From the NCBI GenBank assembly GCA_018873225.1, contig JAEILZ010000005.1, forward strand, positions 4,216,001 through 4,280,000: a stretch of DNA of 64,000 nt. The letters run 5' to 3'. The translations under genes and the position numbers were made by a program. Under the pieces are notes generated by a model. The model made no database searches. It was not told where the DNA came from and worked only from the letters and a program-made list of their open reading frames with translations. The DNA is from [Phialemoniopsis] sp. UDSM-2020. Its lineage: Eukaryota; Ascomycota; Sordariomycetes; Thyridiales; Thyridiaceae. This document shows, piece after piece, positions 20,079-29,953 of this stretch (position 1 is its first letter; every line of letters begins with the position of its first letter).

Positions 20079-21451
20079 TCAAGAATATTCAGTAACTCTT
20101 CTAACGACGTCATCTACAGCTCGTGCAAAGTACTCGACATTGCTGTTGTTCAGACCAGCCATACTGATCCTACCATTAGTGAGCAAGTATATGTGCCACT
20201 TATCTCGAAGCTCCAATACCTGAGCTTCCGTAAGCCCGGTAAAGCTGAACATTCCAATCTGAGTTGTGATATGACTCCAGTCACCTGGGGTTCCTAGGTC
20301 CTCTAGCAGCTCTCTCAACTTGTCCCTCATGTCTTTGATACGTCCTGACATGGTCCTCATGTCCCTTTCCCATTCAGCGAATAGCACGGGGTCGTTCAGA
20401 ACAATGGATGCGATTTTTGCTCCATAGATCGGAGGTGTAGAAATCTCCGATCTTTGCAAGACCGCCAGTTGAGAGGAGACACGAGCCACGACGTCTTCAG
20501 TGTTGGGGTCAGAAGGCGGGCTGACATAGTGAAAGCAGCCAACACGTTGACCGTATAACCCGAGGTTCTTTGCGAATGACTGTGCGATCACCAGCTCAAT
20601 ACCCTGATCGACAAAGTGACGCACGGCAAAGCTGTCATCTTCGAGGGAGCCGGAGGCAAAACCCTGGTAAGCGCTGTCAAAGAATGGGAGGAGCTTGCCG
20701 TGCTGCACCACTTTCGCCACTTCACGCCATTGCTCACGCGTCAAATCCAGACCCGTGGGATTATGAGCGCAAGGATGTAAGACAATGATGCTGCTTGGAG
20801 GTGCAATCTTGAGTGTGGACATCATGCCGTCAAAGTCGATAGCTTTAGTCTCTTTCGAGAAGTAGGGGTAGTACTCGATTGGCAAGTGGACGTTAGAGAA
20901 GATTTGTGCATGGTTGTCCCATGTGGGCGTCGAGAGGTAAACCCTCGTCGGTTGAGGTAGGAATTTTGCCAGAAAAGCGCCACCTAAATGAACCGCTCCA
21001 GTTCCCGAGATTGTTTGGAGCGAGCACACCTTGACACTTAGTGCAAGGGATATCGAAGACAAATGGACAGCAGACTTACACTGCCTTGTTTGATTGCAGG
21101 TGAATGCGGGCCCAAAATCAGCCGCTGTGCCGCTTCAGTGAACGAAGTCAGGCCGGGTATAGCCAAATACTCGTTATTTCGCTCGTTGTCGTTATGGAAC
21201 ATTTCGTCGGCCTATGAGTGGTTGGATAAGTCTCTTTGTAGGGATTGAAGACGTTGACTCACCTTCTTTACCACCGGGAGAACCCAGGGTTTGCCATTGT
21301 CATCACGGTATGCGCCGATGACTAGGTTCAGTTTGGTTGTCGCATTGTCCGCTTGATAAGCAGCTTTCAGCCCATAATGAGGATCTGGAGGTGCTTGAGG
21401 AACAAGCATGGGAGTAAACACAGTGGCTGGAGCGTCGCTAACACGTTTCAT
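20079..21451 (-). CDS. Aspartate-aminotransferase-family PLP enzyme (candidate phosphonoalanine transaminase)
   Basis: Exons 21451-21263, 21211-21080 and 21029-20079 (introns 51 and 50 nt, all phase 0) give 423 aa. Class I aminotransferase features are evident: NLVIGAYRDDNGKPWVLPVV near the N terminus, YLAIPGLTSFTEAA, SGTGAVHLGGAF, HPCAHNPTGLDLTREQW, FFDSAYQGFASG and the PLP-lysine segment AQSFAKNLGLYGQRVG. This is the aspartate/tyrosine aminotransferase pattern. It starts without an obvious mitochondrial presequence. Standing next to a phosphonopyruvate-hydrolase-like gene and an amino-acid permease, it could convert phosphonoalanine (an aspartate analogue) to phosphonopyruvate; that is inference from context. 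It may instead be an ordinary aspartate aminotransferase paralogue. Confidence 0.88.
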
Positions 21452-22152
21452 GATGATAAGAAGGCCAAGGGACGATACGGTGGTGGCTCTACAATAACCA
21501 GAGTGTTTACAATTCTTGCATTTTTGGATAGCAGCAGTGATTACCTGCAGTGTATAACAGCTACTTAGTCGTTTTGAACATGCAACCGAAACAAATTGGA
21601 TGGTATGAAGATGGCATGAAAACGGCAAGCTTTCGGCTGTGCTCCGTCCCCTTCGGGTATTTTTTTCGGGTGGGCGATCCCGGGTTAATGACTACTGAGT
21701 CTTGCGCGCTTGACCATATGGAAGCACTATTCTAAGTAGTCTAGGGAGCCCCTCGGGTCCTCGATGACCTGGAATCCAATCAAAGTTGAAAAGCTACTTG
21801 TCGTCCAATTGTAGTGGCTTCTGCAGTCGCGTGGTTAGTGATCCGGAGTGTCTGCGGGGCACCACGACCCTCTTGGCCCAGGCCCTAATCAGGTTTAGCA
21901 AGCACCGAAAACACTGGAGCCAGAGGGGCTAGTCAGGTCACGTAATGGGCCTGGAGTACCAAGACATGATCCCGCTTCAGCCCTGGTCTAATCGAGAAGC
22001 ACTGCGAACAACAACAATGCAGAGCGGCAGTGTCGGTCCCTGAAGCCACTGGTTTGACGCACCAGCGTGCAACCTGTTGAATTGCTGCAAAAGATGCGGA
22101 TGGCCCTACCGAACTCAGAGCTGTGCCACCCTCGGTAATTACAGACTTCTTT
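21452..22152. promoter_or_regulatory. Bidirectional promoter, aminotransferase and cluster B regulator
   Basis: Head-to-head intergenic region. Contains CGGGTGGGCGATCCCG near 21669-21684, an inverted-repeat-like site, but no convincing match to the CCGAG-type sites of neighbouring promoters. No gene supported. Confidence 0.4.
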
Positions 22153-24680
22153 ATGGCCGAGCAGCTGGTTGCGGCCGGTGGCCAGGAGAAGAGAAGAATC
22201 AGCAATGCGTATGTTCCCTGTCAGACAAGCCAACATATATTATCGTCAGGGACTGACTCAGCCTCCTCTTGAGCTGCCGGACGTGTCGTCAGCGCAAGGT
22301 CAAATGCTCGGGCGGCACGCCATGTCGAAACTGCTGAACCGCCACCAGGATTGCATCTATGACGAAGCTGACAGGAGGGTGGTAATCCTAGAGCGGTATG
22401 TATTCGCTTGTCTATTCCTGATCAGCCTATGGGTCGTGTCGGTGACACCAAGAATGTCGAGTAGCCACCTGCGCACTCTTCAACGTCGTGCAGAGACGGC
22501 TCAACACTCTTCACCCTCGTCGGTATTAGCCGATACCCTGTCTCCGGACCCGAGAATCGGTAGTGATCACAGAGAGGAACCACCGCAGGCCCCCTGCGAT
22601 GGACTTGACACGCGGATCTCTGTGCAACGCGCGGACAGCCCAACTCACGTCCGACAAGGTGTGCTGTCCTCAGAAGAAGGACATCCGCAGCGTGGGAACA
22701 TTTCTGACAGGGTAAACAGATGGGAAGTACCAGAATGTATCGACATGGGCACTGGCAAGGGAGGTAGAGGATCTACTAAGCGCCCATTGCCATGAGAAAG
22801 GAGGACTATCTCCTACCGACGACGGGTTGTACAACATTCACCTCGAGACCAACGAGGCATCGACTAGAGCACCGAAACCTCTGCCCCCGCCAGAGCAGGT
22901 CGCTCATCTAGCACAAATCGCACACTTTCACCTAAGTCCTTGTCATCACGTCTATGATCTCACGACTTTCCTTGAACAACTCGATGTAAGCAATGGCCGG
23001 CATGGAGCAAGGAGACAGTCGCGTCTATGGCTTACTCGTTCATGGGGAATAATCGCTTTGGGGAAGTTGTTCCTAGAGAAAGGAGCCAACACCTCTGGTC
23101 CACCAGGGCTAAGTGACTTTCTGGAAGCTGCGCGGATGCTTCCATCCACCATTGCCATCTGCAGGGACCCTGTGATAGGCGTTGAATCCTTGTGCTTATT
23201 GGCCATATACGCTGAGACCGCGAACATGCATGATGTGGCATATCTTTTTGTAAGTCGACCCTTTGAGATCCGGTGACGAGCACTTGATGCTGATACGAAC
23301 TTAGGCTGGTCAGGCAGTCCGGTTGGCACGCCAAGGTCGACTAGATCAAAATCGTGATCAGTCGCCAACACGCAGTAATCACTTAAAAGAGTTGTGGTGG
23401 ACGGCCTCGATTCTGGACCAACGGCTATCTGTCGCCGTCGCCGTCAAACCGGAAAGCCTGGCAGAAGAAGTTGTACCCGGCGACTTATGCACTACCACTT
23501 CCGACGCAGGTCTGCGACTCACCATCGCTATCACTAATACCTTGGCAAAGATAACTACTTGTAAGCTACTTGATGACGCCCTCGATAAAGACTGAGGCCA
23601 CATTGACTGACTGTTCTCCTAGCTGCGCTGAAACATGTTCGAGACCATCGCTTCTCTAGCCCTTCCATGATTGCATACATGAGAGCCACTGTTATACCCT
23701 TGGGAGTTCTACGACAGCTCGGACGTCAGCTGCATCACTGGAACAGCCTCTGTTGTGACCATTCTCTGTCTACCATCTCTCGCACAGTAGCTATATTGCA
23801 TCTGGTCTACTACCACGTAAGCTCTCTAGGGTCTCGTCGATGCTTTAGCTGACTAATTCTAGTGTGCGATGACTTCTGTCAAGCCACTGATCCTTTACCT
23901 CGTTCGACAGCATCTAGAAGACCATGAGACGGTCGATAATGTAGAGGTCTCGGAGCCAGATCTTGTCTCTGCATTCGTCAAGACCGGCATCACCTGTGCG
24001 ACGAGTAGCCTTCACATTCTCGATGCGCTTCATAATGCAAGTCTTTTAGGTCAGTTATGCCACGTCTGGATAAGCTACATAAGTCTAACATGAAGCCTGA
24101 AGAGTCCTTCTCTTTCTTTAGTGCCGAAGTGGCGTTTTTGTCCTCGGTGTTGTTGCTGTTGACTGGCATTACGAGTCCTGGGACAACCGAGGGCGACTGG
24201 CTCAAGACAGCGATCAAGATACTCAGTGAGATGGCAGGCCGAGGGTACTTGCCGGCGAAAGCGTTGCGAGCCAGGCTTCAGAGAATAGCAGAAGTGTCGT
24301 TCGATCAGGGCGTCAGGGCAAAAGTTAGTCGTCTGCCACCGACTTGGGACAAGGTCCGAGCGGTTGCACACGACGGCCGGTCCCTGAACGACGCCATCTT
24401 GGCAGCGATACAGCTGCAGACCACCGCATATGCTGTCACTTCCAATATGGATCTCGACCCTGCCAACTCGTTCGAGACAATCCCGAATGATGCCGTGTTG
24501 GATCTATCCGCGGCCCAAGCAGTATTGCAACCACAATCAGTTGGCGCGTCGTCACTTATACCGTCGACTCAAAGCACTACACAGGTAATGGAGGATTTAT
24601 TCCTCGACGATTTTGGAACGCTGGGAAGCAATGCCAATATCGACTTTATAAATATCCCATGGCTGGACACCATGGAGTAG
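22153..24680 (+). pseudogene. Zn2Cys6 transcription factor with frameshift in zinc cluster
   Basis: Readable exons: 22153-22208, 22274-22395 (containing the frameshift), about 22465-22660 (start could be 22453), about 22734-23249, 23305-23560, 23623-23816, 23863-24053 and 24122-24680. Exon 2 encodes five zinc-cluster cysteines (CRTCRQRKVKCSGGTPCRNC) and then hits TGA at 22335-22337; the sixth cysteine (NRHQDCIYDE) continues in another frame. One base is missing between TGC (22332-22334) and AAC. Downstream exons encode a normal fungal_trans domain (LWLTRSWGIIALGKLF, ELWWTASILDQRLSVAVAV) and have standard introns. The 22400-22740 linker is my least certain part. The gene is divergent from the aminotransferase and next to the aldolase and hydrolase, so it is the candidate cluster B regulator. 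A single-base assembly error would make it intact. Confidence 0.75.
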
Positions 24681-25080
24681 ATTCTCTCGAGGCTAGATCA
24701 TGCGAGCTGCCATAGTAATCCATCGTCTGAAATTCATGCATAACGAAAAGCTCTGTGCATGTGACATTGCGTTAAGTCGAGCCAACTGATCTCAGTGGTC
24801 ACGGTCATTGCATGCAGCCGAGTGATGCAAGCCAGGTCGGTGGTGGGTTGCCGAGCTCGGTGGTGGGGTTCCGAAACCGACGGTGCCACTCCAGACATTC
24901 CAATGATCCACCCAGATACGCGCACTGGTACCAGACCTGAAACACCACACTCGCCCAAGGTCGAGGATCTTCCTGGCCACAGTGAGCAGATGCATATTCA
25001 TTCAAATCAGTCTTGTTGTATCACCCAAGGAGACTTCGACATAGCGTCGTAAGAAGGAGAAGAGCAGAAATCAGAGCCGG
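24681..25080. promoter_or_regulatory. Aldolase upstream region
   Basis: No gene supported. CCGAGCTCGG palindrome at 24851-24860, about 220 bp before the aldolase ATG. Confidence 0.4.
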
Positions 25081-25990
25081 ATGTTGGTCAACAACCTCTT
25101 GCGCAATACGGCGCAAGGTCGTGCTTGCACAGTGAGTTTCTTTGACTACATTTCACAAAACTGAGGCTGAACAATGTAGGCCGTCGGCGCCAAGGTGATT
25201 TGTAGCGACGAGTTCGTGCTTCTAGCGAAAGCAGCAGGCTATGACAGTATCTTTGTCGATCTGGAGCATTCCACATTCTCTCTGAGCGAAGCAAGCAGTC
25301 TATGTTCTTCGGCTCTGTCATCAGGCGTGACGCCCTTTGTAAGAGTGCCCTACGAATGCGGCAGTGGCTTTGTGCAGAGAGTCCTCGACGGTGGCGCAAT
25401 GGGCATTGTGTTTCCTCATATCAGCACCGCAGGTCCGTTGAATTCCATCAAATGTTCGCTGTTACTTAAATCGTCGCATCTGACCTTTGACCCCAGATGA
25501 GGCTAGAAAGGCCGTGGCCTCCACCAAGTTTCCGCCGATGGGCAAAAGGTCCCTGACAGCAGCCTTGCCGCAATTCGGGTTCCAAAGGATAGGAGCGCGG
25601 GAGATGATTAGACAACTTGACAGTACTGGTTCAACAGACTTTGTCATGATTGAGACAGCCGAGGGCCTCGAAAATGTTGAAGACATCGCGGCGGTAGAAG
25701 GAGTTGATGTTCTACTCCTGGGGGCAAACGACCTTTCACTTGAAATGGGGATTTTGGGTGAGTGGGAGCATTCGGCCTTTCAGAATGCGCTAGAGAAGAT
25801 GGCAACAGCTGCGCACAAGGCTGGGAAGATTCTCGGCATATCTGGACTGTATACGAGGCCAGACATCACGAGACATGCTGTCAGAGACCTGGGAGCCAAA
25901 TACATTCTGGGTCACATTGACATAGGGCTGCTTTCTATGGCTATGAATACCAACATGGAGCTGCTGAGGGATATGACTGGTGCTAGTTAG
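25081..25990 (+). CDS. HpcH/HpaI-family aldolase
   Basis: Exons 25081-25131, 25180-25432 and 25497-25990 (introns 48 and 64 nt) give 265 aa. The TIM-barrel HpcH/HpaI aldolase pattern is present: GYDSIFVDLEHSTFS (catalytic histidine and metal context), FVRVPYECGSGFVQRVLDGGAMGIVFPH, MIETAEGLENVEDIAAVEGVDVLLLGANDLSLEMG. Family members are metal-dependent class II pyruvate aldolases acting on 4-hydroxy-2-oxo acids, or related malyl-CoA/citramalyl lyases. It lies 400 bp upstream of and in the same direction as the phosphonopyruvate-hydrolase-like gene. Its link to phosphonate metabolism is unknown; it could make or cleave a pyruvate-derived intermediate. Confidence 0.9.
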
Positions 25991-26389
25991 TCTCGATGTA
26001 AACAGCTGTAGAAATAGCTTGAGAGTCTAGTGTCATGTCCAATTGGTTGGGTTGGACATCGCCATCTCCGTTAAGCGCACAGTTGCTATCTCGGACTGCA
26101 CGTGTTATTCGTTCAGGAGTGCATCATTCCGTTGTTGCAATTTCTGCGGTTCTCGGTGTTCCGAGCTCTCGGCTTAGCGGACCCGAATGATGACTAGGCT
26201 TGCACACCTATTGTCGTTCAGTGACTAGTATCCGTGATGTTATGTTATTGACCTTGGAACAGATTGTCTCGAGTACGGTCGGGATTGAAACTGACTTAAC
26301 CCTCTTGACTTACGTCTTACCTAGGCCCGCCACAATAACAGTCAAACTACAACGATCATCCAGCGTTCTATTCGAGTCCTGCACCCATC
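25991..26389. promoter_or_regulatory. Promoter of phosphonopyruvate-hydrolase-like gene
   Basis: No gene supported. CCGAGCTCTCGG (CCG-N6-CGG) at 26161-26172, 229 bp before the ATG, resembles the sites at 19614-19625 and 24851-24860. Confidence 0.4.
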
Positions 26390-27271
26390 ATGGCTCCCCA
26401 ATCTATTCCTTCTAACAAGCTGAGGGAAAGGCTCCAGCAGAGATCCACGCCAGCTATAGCTATGGCTTCGCACAACCCCATCGCGGCTAAGCTTGCTGTC
26501 GAGGCCGGCTTTGATGCCATATGGGTCAGTGGCTTCGAGATATCAGCCTCTCATGCCGTACCAGATGCTAGCATTCTGCCACTGAGCGTCAACCTCGAAG
26601 TGACTCGCCGAATTGGAGAAGCTGTGCCGGACATCCCCCTGGTTGTCGATATTGACACTGGATTCGGTAATGCTGTCAACGTGGCATACACTTTGCCACA
26701 ATTCGAGGCAGCTGGGGCGGCGGCTGTTGTCATGGAAGACAAAATGTTCCCAAAGGATACTAGTTTGAGGTCCAACGGGAGGCACACCTTGGTCTCCATA
26801 GAGGAGTTTCAAGGCAAGATTGCCGCAGCAAAGGCTGTCAGCTCAATGGTCGTCATAGCAAGGGCAGAAGCCCTCATTGCTGGTCTGGGCCACGAAGAGG
26901 CCGTCTCGCGAGGTGTCGCCTATGTCCAGGCCGGCGCTGACGCCGTGCTCATCCACAGCAAGTCCAAGTCCCCGGACGAAATACTATCCTTTTGTCGCGA
27001 ATGGCCATTGCAAGCACCACTGGTCATCGTCCCGACTAGCTACCCGCAGCTCTCCTTCGCCGAGATTGGGGCACTAAACAAGGTTGGACTGGTCATTTGT
27101 GGCAACCATGCGATTCGCTCGGCTGTGTCTGGCATGCGGCGCACATTCGCCCGCATACTCAAAGAGGGCGGACTTGCGGGAGTGGAGTCAGATATCACCA
27201 CGGTATCGGAGGTATTTGACCTTCAAGGCGATGCACAGATGCGTGCTATCGAGCAAGCATTTCTTCGCTAG
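26390..27271 (+). CDS. Phosphonopyruvate hydrolase-like (PEP mutase/isocitrate lyase superfamily)
   Basis: Intronless 293 aa from ATG in context CATCATGGCT. It is a full-length PEP mutase/isocitrate lyase-superfamily TIM barrel: WVSGFEISASHAVPDA (residues 45-60), Mg-binding DIDTGFGN (87-94) and the gate motif EDKMFPKDTSLR (116-127). PEP mutases carry Asn-Ser in that gate motif (EDK-x-FPK-x-NS), whereas phosphonopyruvate hydrolase of Variovorax carries Thr-Ser; this protein has T124-S125. ADAVLIHSKSKSPDEIL and LVIVPTSYPQLS also follow the hydrolase subgroup. It does not show the KRCGH motif of isocitrate lyase or fungal oxaloacetate hydrolase. The predicted reaction is phosphonopyruvate + H2O to pyruvate + phosphate, cytosolic. 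Subgroup assignment rests on remembered motifs, so PEP mutase activity remains the main alternative. A bacterial origin is possible given the lack of introns. Confidence 0.82.
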   Translation: MAPQSIPSNKLRERLQQRSTPAIAMASHNPIAAKLAVEAGFDAIWVSGFEISASHAVPDASILPLSVNLEVTRRIGEAVPDIPLVVDIDTGFGNAVNVAYTLPQFEAAGAAAVVMEDKMFPKDTSLRSNGRHTLVSIEEFQGKIAAAKAVSSMVVIARAEALIAGLGHEEAVSRGVAYVQAGADAVLIHSKSKSPDEILSFCREWPLQAPLVIVPTSYPQLSFAEIGALNKVGLVICGNHAIRSAVSGMRRTFARILKEGGLAGVESDITTVSEVFDLQGDAQMRAIEQAFLR

Positions 27272-27596
27272 CTCATGGAACTCTACAGGCGGGCCTTTCT
27301 AGTATTCGAACCAGGTAACATCGTATTGTGAATACATACGGAGGTACATCTGCCTAAATGTCAAAAGTATTCCCGAATCACAAATTGTGGCATTCTGTTG
27401 GTGGAGTAGGGAACCATGCGTTTTGCCGCAAGCTCATATCCGTCCCGGCAATTGGGCATTGCAAGGGTTGACCGGATCAGGGGTTCTGTATAACTGGCTC
27501 TCCTGATGCCGGGTCGTTTTCAAAGCCAAGCTTGTTGTAGCTCACCAAGCCGAATTCCGACAGTATCGGCGTCTTTTGTCAAAACCCCCATTCACG
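27272..27596. other. Short intergenic region
   Basis: Holds 3' sequence of the previous gene and the promoter of the secreted-protein gene. Nothing else seen. Confidence 0.4.
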
Positions 27597-28397
27597 ATGA
27601 GATTTACCGCCTTGACAAGCAACCTGGCACGAGGTGCTGTTGTCTTGATCGCAGTTGGGGGCCAATGCGTGTTAGCCGAGTGCACCAGAGAGAGTTTGCT
27701 AGCTGAGGCTGCAACTTACGTTGCTGCACAGACGGCTGGCAAAGTCGATGGCTTGAAGTTGGCAGCAACAAACTTCACATATCGAGAGAACAACAAGGTC
27801 GTAGATCTTAAAAGTGGAGTGATCAGCCAACCTCTCAAGATCGACCTGAATCGGACCACAGCCGACACTGTTGCTTGCGCGAGCTATACAATGATGATCT
27901 CGACGACCGGCTCGAAGCCGTACGTACTCTCCACTCAGATACGGCATGCCGAGAACGACACAAGCTCCATAAGCATGATTGATACCATCGCCGCAACTAC
28001 CGGATCCCTCTTCTTCAATGCGGGACAGACACTCAAGTACATACAACAGGAAACGTGGACACCTCTAGACGAAGCCAAGAGGCCGAGTCGGGAGCTACTG
28101 AAGAAGGTCGGAGATTCTTATTTGGATATGTGGACAGACAAGAATGCGGCTGACTCGATCCCGTGGGGTACGCAATGCGAGCGGGTAGAGGGCTCCCGGT
28201 TGACAAAGCCGTGTGGTGGCCAGCTTCCCCACGGAGGAAGTGCAAAGCCCAATGGCATGCGAAGATATGTGATTGATGAGGTGAATGGCTCCGTTGATGT
28301 CCTGTGTTCTTTCGATTCGCTGGGAAATCTGCCAGACAGCCACGAGATCCGGGTCGAAGATGGCAAAGTGAAATACGTTCATACTGTTACAGTATGA
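27597..28397 (+). CDS. Secreted DUF8021-like protein
   Basis: Intronless 266 aa from the ATG at 27597. A hydrophobic signal peptide (about residues 1-25, ending GGQCVLAE) precedes a domain with ECTRESLLAEAATYVAAQTAG, CASYTMMIS and RRYVIDEVNGSVDVLCSFDSLGNLPDSHEIRVEDGKV. This layout matches a widespread fungal family of secreted proteins now grouped as DUF8021. Probable N-glycosylation sites are present (NFTY, NRTT, NDTS). Function unknown; members are thought to be extracellular. Confidence 0.75.
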   Translation: MRFTALTSNLARGAVVLIAVGGQCVLAECTRESLLAEAATYVAAQTAGKVDGLKLAATNFTYRENNKVVDLKSGVISQPLKIDLNRTTADTVACASYTMMISTTGSKPYVLSTQIRHAENDTSSISMIDTIAATTGSLFFNAGQTLKYIQQETWTPLDEAKRPSRELLKKVGDSYLDMWTDKNAADSIPWGTQCERVEGSRLTKPCGGQLPHGGSAKPNGMRRYVIDEVNGSVDVLCSFDSLGNLPDSHEIRVEDGKVKYVHTVTV

Positions 28398-28750
28398 TGG
28401 CACTATGTCAAGGCAGCTCCGGGCTCTTTCACGGTTCAATCATATGTTACGTCTGCTTGATGTGTATCAGCCCTTCTTTGTGTCAAGTAAACATGTTTGT
28501 CACAGTGAACAAGCAAACGTGGTATCAAGGTTCAAAACGGTGGTGGTAAAGATCGAGAGTTTGCAACGCCCTGAGCATGGGAAACCATGTTGAGTATGGA
28601 CAAATGATAGTTGAATTCCGATTGAAAGGCAACGATGCTTTTCCTGTTAGGTGTGCGCTGAGCTCTTATGTACTTAAAAGAAATGGAACCGACATCAAAG
28701 CTCCTTCAAATATGTACATGAACGTCGCAGCAATGTCTTTAGTTGTTCCC
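28398..28750. other. Intergenic between convergent genes
   Basis: 3' regions of the DUF8021-like and esterase genes. No gene seen. Confidence 0.4.
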
Positions 28751-29953
28751 CTAAGCAGATCCAAGGTTGATCTTGGGTGCGGTAGACCAACTACCAACCC
28801 AGTCACTCATGGTGACAGTCGCCTTGCTAGTCTCAACATCCTTCGTCTCACCCGTCCCAAGGAGGAACTTGTTGATGTAGGAGTTGAGGTTCTCGGTAGT
28901 TCCCGAAGGGAATTGACAATGCTGGTGGCCACCGACAAGGGAGAAGCCCATGTTGGGCCTGACACCGAGACCTTCGTAGATCATGCGGCCAGCCTTCATG
29001 CAAGCAGTAGTGCTGACAGGTCCGAGCCAATCGATATCGTTCTCGATGATGAACAGGCCTCGGGGAGCAACGAGGGCAGCAAGGAAGTGATGATCCTCGG
29101 GGATCGATGTCGTCTTGCTGGTGAAGCTGTTGAACTTGGGGGAGAACCAAGCATTCTCGCCAACAATCTGGCCGGCGGTCTGGATGTTCTTGCCTTTGCT
29201 CTTCTCAGAGTCGGAGATGCGCCAGCAGGCGGCGCCTCCAGAGCCAGACTCCTGAGGGATGGTTAAGGCGATACGCTTCTCGAGGGCGCCGACCATGAAG
29301 GCACCCTTGCCATTTCGACTGCAGCCGGTAACACCGAGCTTCTTAGGGTCAATACCGGTCTTGTCAGCGCCGAGCTGCTCGAGACCGTCAATGATGCGAC
29401 CGACACACCAAGCCCAAGCGGTGGTGGCACCAGCGCTGTGAGACTTTCCGTGTAGGTCGAAGAACCATCCAGAGCCGTGACTGCTTGGGTTCGCCTGGGC
29501 GGCACACGCGTCGTTTCCAAAGTTGATCCTACCGACACTGGCGGGCACGGGGACCGAGATGCCGCCGACGCCAATGATAGCAGCGCCGCCCGATGCGCCT
29601 CCGCCGCTGGGCTTGGTAATGCTCACGGAGATCGACTTAGTGTTGCTGCCGACCTTGATGGTCAAGCTCATGCTGTTTCCGGACATGGTGGCCGAGACAG
29701 ACTCTGGCGGCGGGGGGTAGTCGCCGAGTTCGTACTGCTGCATGATCTTGCTCATCTCTGCCTGACGGCACTTCCAGTCCTCGGCAGTGGCGACGGCCTT
29801 GCCATCGGCAAACTTCCAAGGATCAGGCAGGCCCTTGACGTCGACGGCGGCGTAGCTGTCGGAGACCTTGCAGGCGTCTTGGCGTGCGAAGAGCTCAGCC
29901 GCTGGCAGGGCCAGGGCGGGCACCGCCATGTAAAGAAAAGAAGAGCCAATCAT
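28751..29953 (-). CDS. Glucuronoyl methylesterase, CE15, secreted
   Basis: Intronless 400 aa from ATG at 29953; an upstream extension begins at TTG and is not needed. Signal peptide MIGSSFLYMAVPALALPAAEL is followed by a mature N terminus with paired cysteines (CKVSDSYA, WKCRQAEM). Catalytic features of carbohydrate esterase family 15 are all visible: nucleophile motif GCSRNGKGAF, acid in PQESGSGGAACWR, and histidine in GGHQHCQFP. CE15 enzymes cleave the ester between lignin and 4-O-methylglucuronic acid of xylan. There is no cellulose-binding module. The product indicates growth on plant biomass. Confidence 0.95.
   Translation of the reverse strand: MIGSSFLYMAVPALALPAAELFARQDACKVSDSYAAVDVKGLPDPWKFADGKAVATAEDWKCRQAEMSKIMQQYELGDYPPPPESVSATMSGNSMSLTIKVGSNTKSISVSITKPSGGGASGGAAIIGVGGISVPVPASVGRINFGNDACAAQANPSSHGSGWFFDLHGKSHSAGATTAWAWCVGRIIDGLEQLGADKTGIDPKKLGVTGCSRNGKGAFMVGALEKRIALTIPQESGSGGAACWRISDSEKSKGKNIQTAGQIVGENAWFSPKFNSFTSKTTSIPEDHHFLAALVAPRGLFIIENDIDWLGPVSTTACMKAGRMIYEGLGVRPNMGFSLVGGHQHCQFPSGTTENLNSYINKFLLGTGETKDVETSKATVTMSDWVGSWSTAPKINLGSA

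Noticed and set aside
22400..22740. Second frameshift in the linker of the cluster B regulator
   Set aside because: A 73-nt intron (GTGCTG at 22661 to CAG at 22733) with a CTGAC branch site can join the frames, so a second lesion is not required.
26390..27271. Assignment as fungal oxaloacetate hydrolase or isocitrate lyase
   Set aside because: It has EDK-x-FPK-x-TS rather than the KRCGH-type catalytic motif expected for those enzymes.
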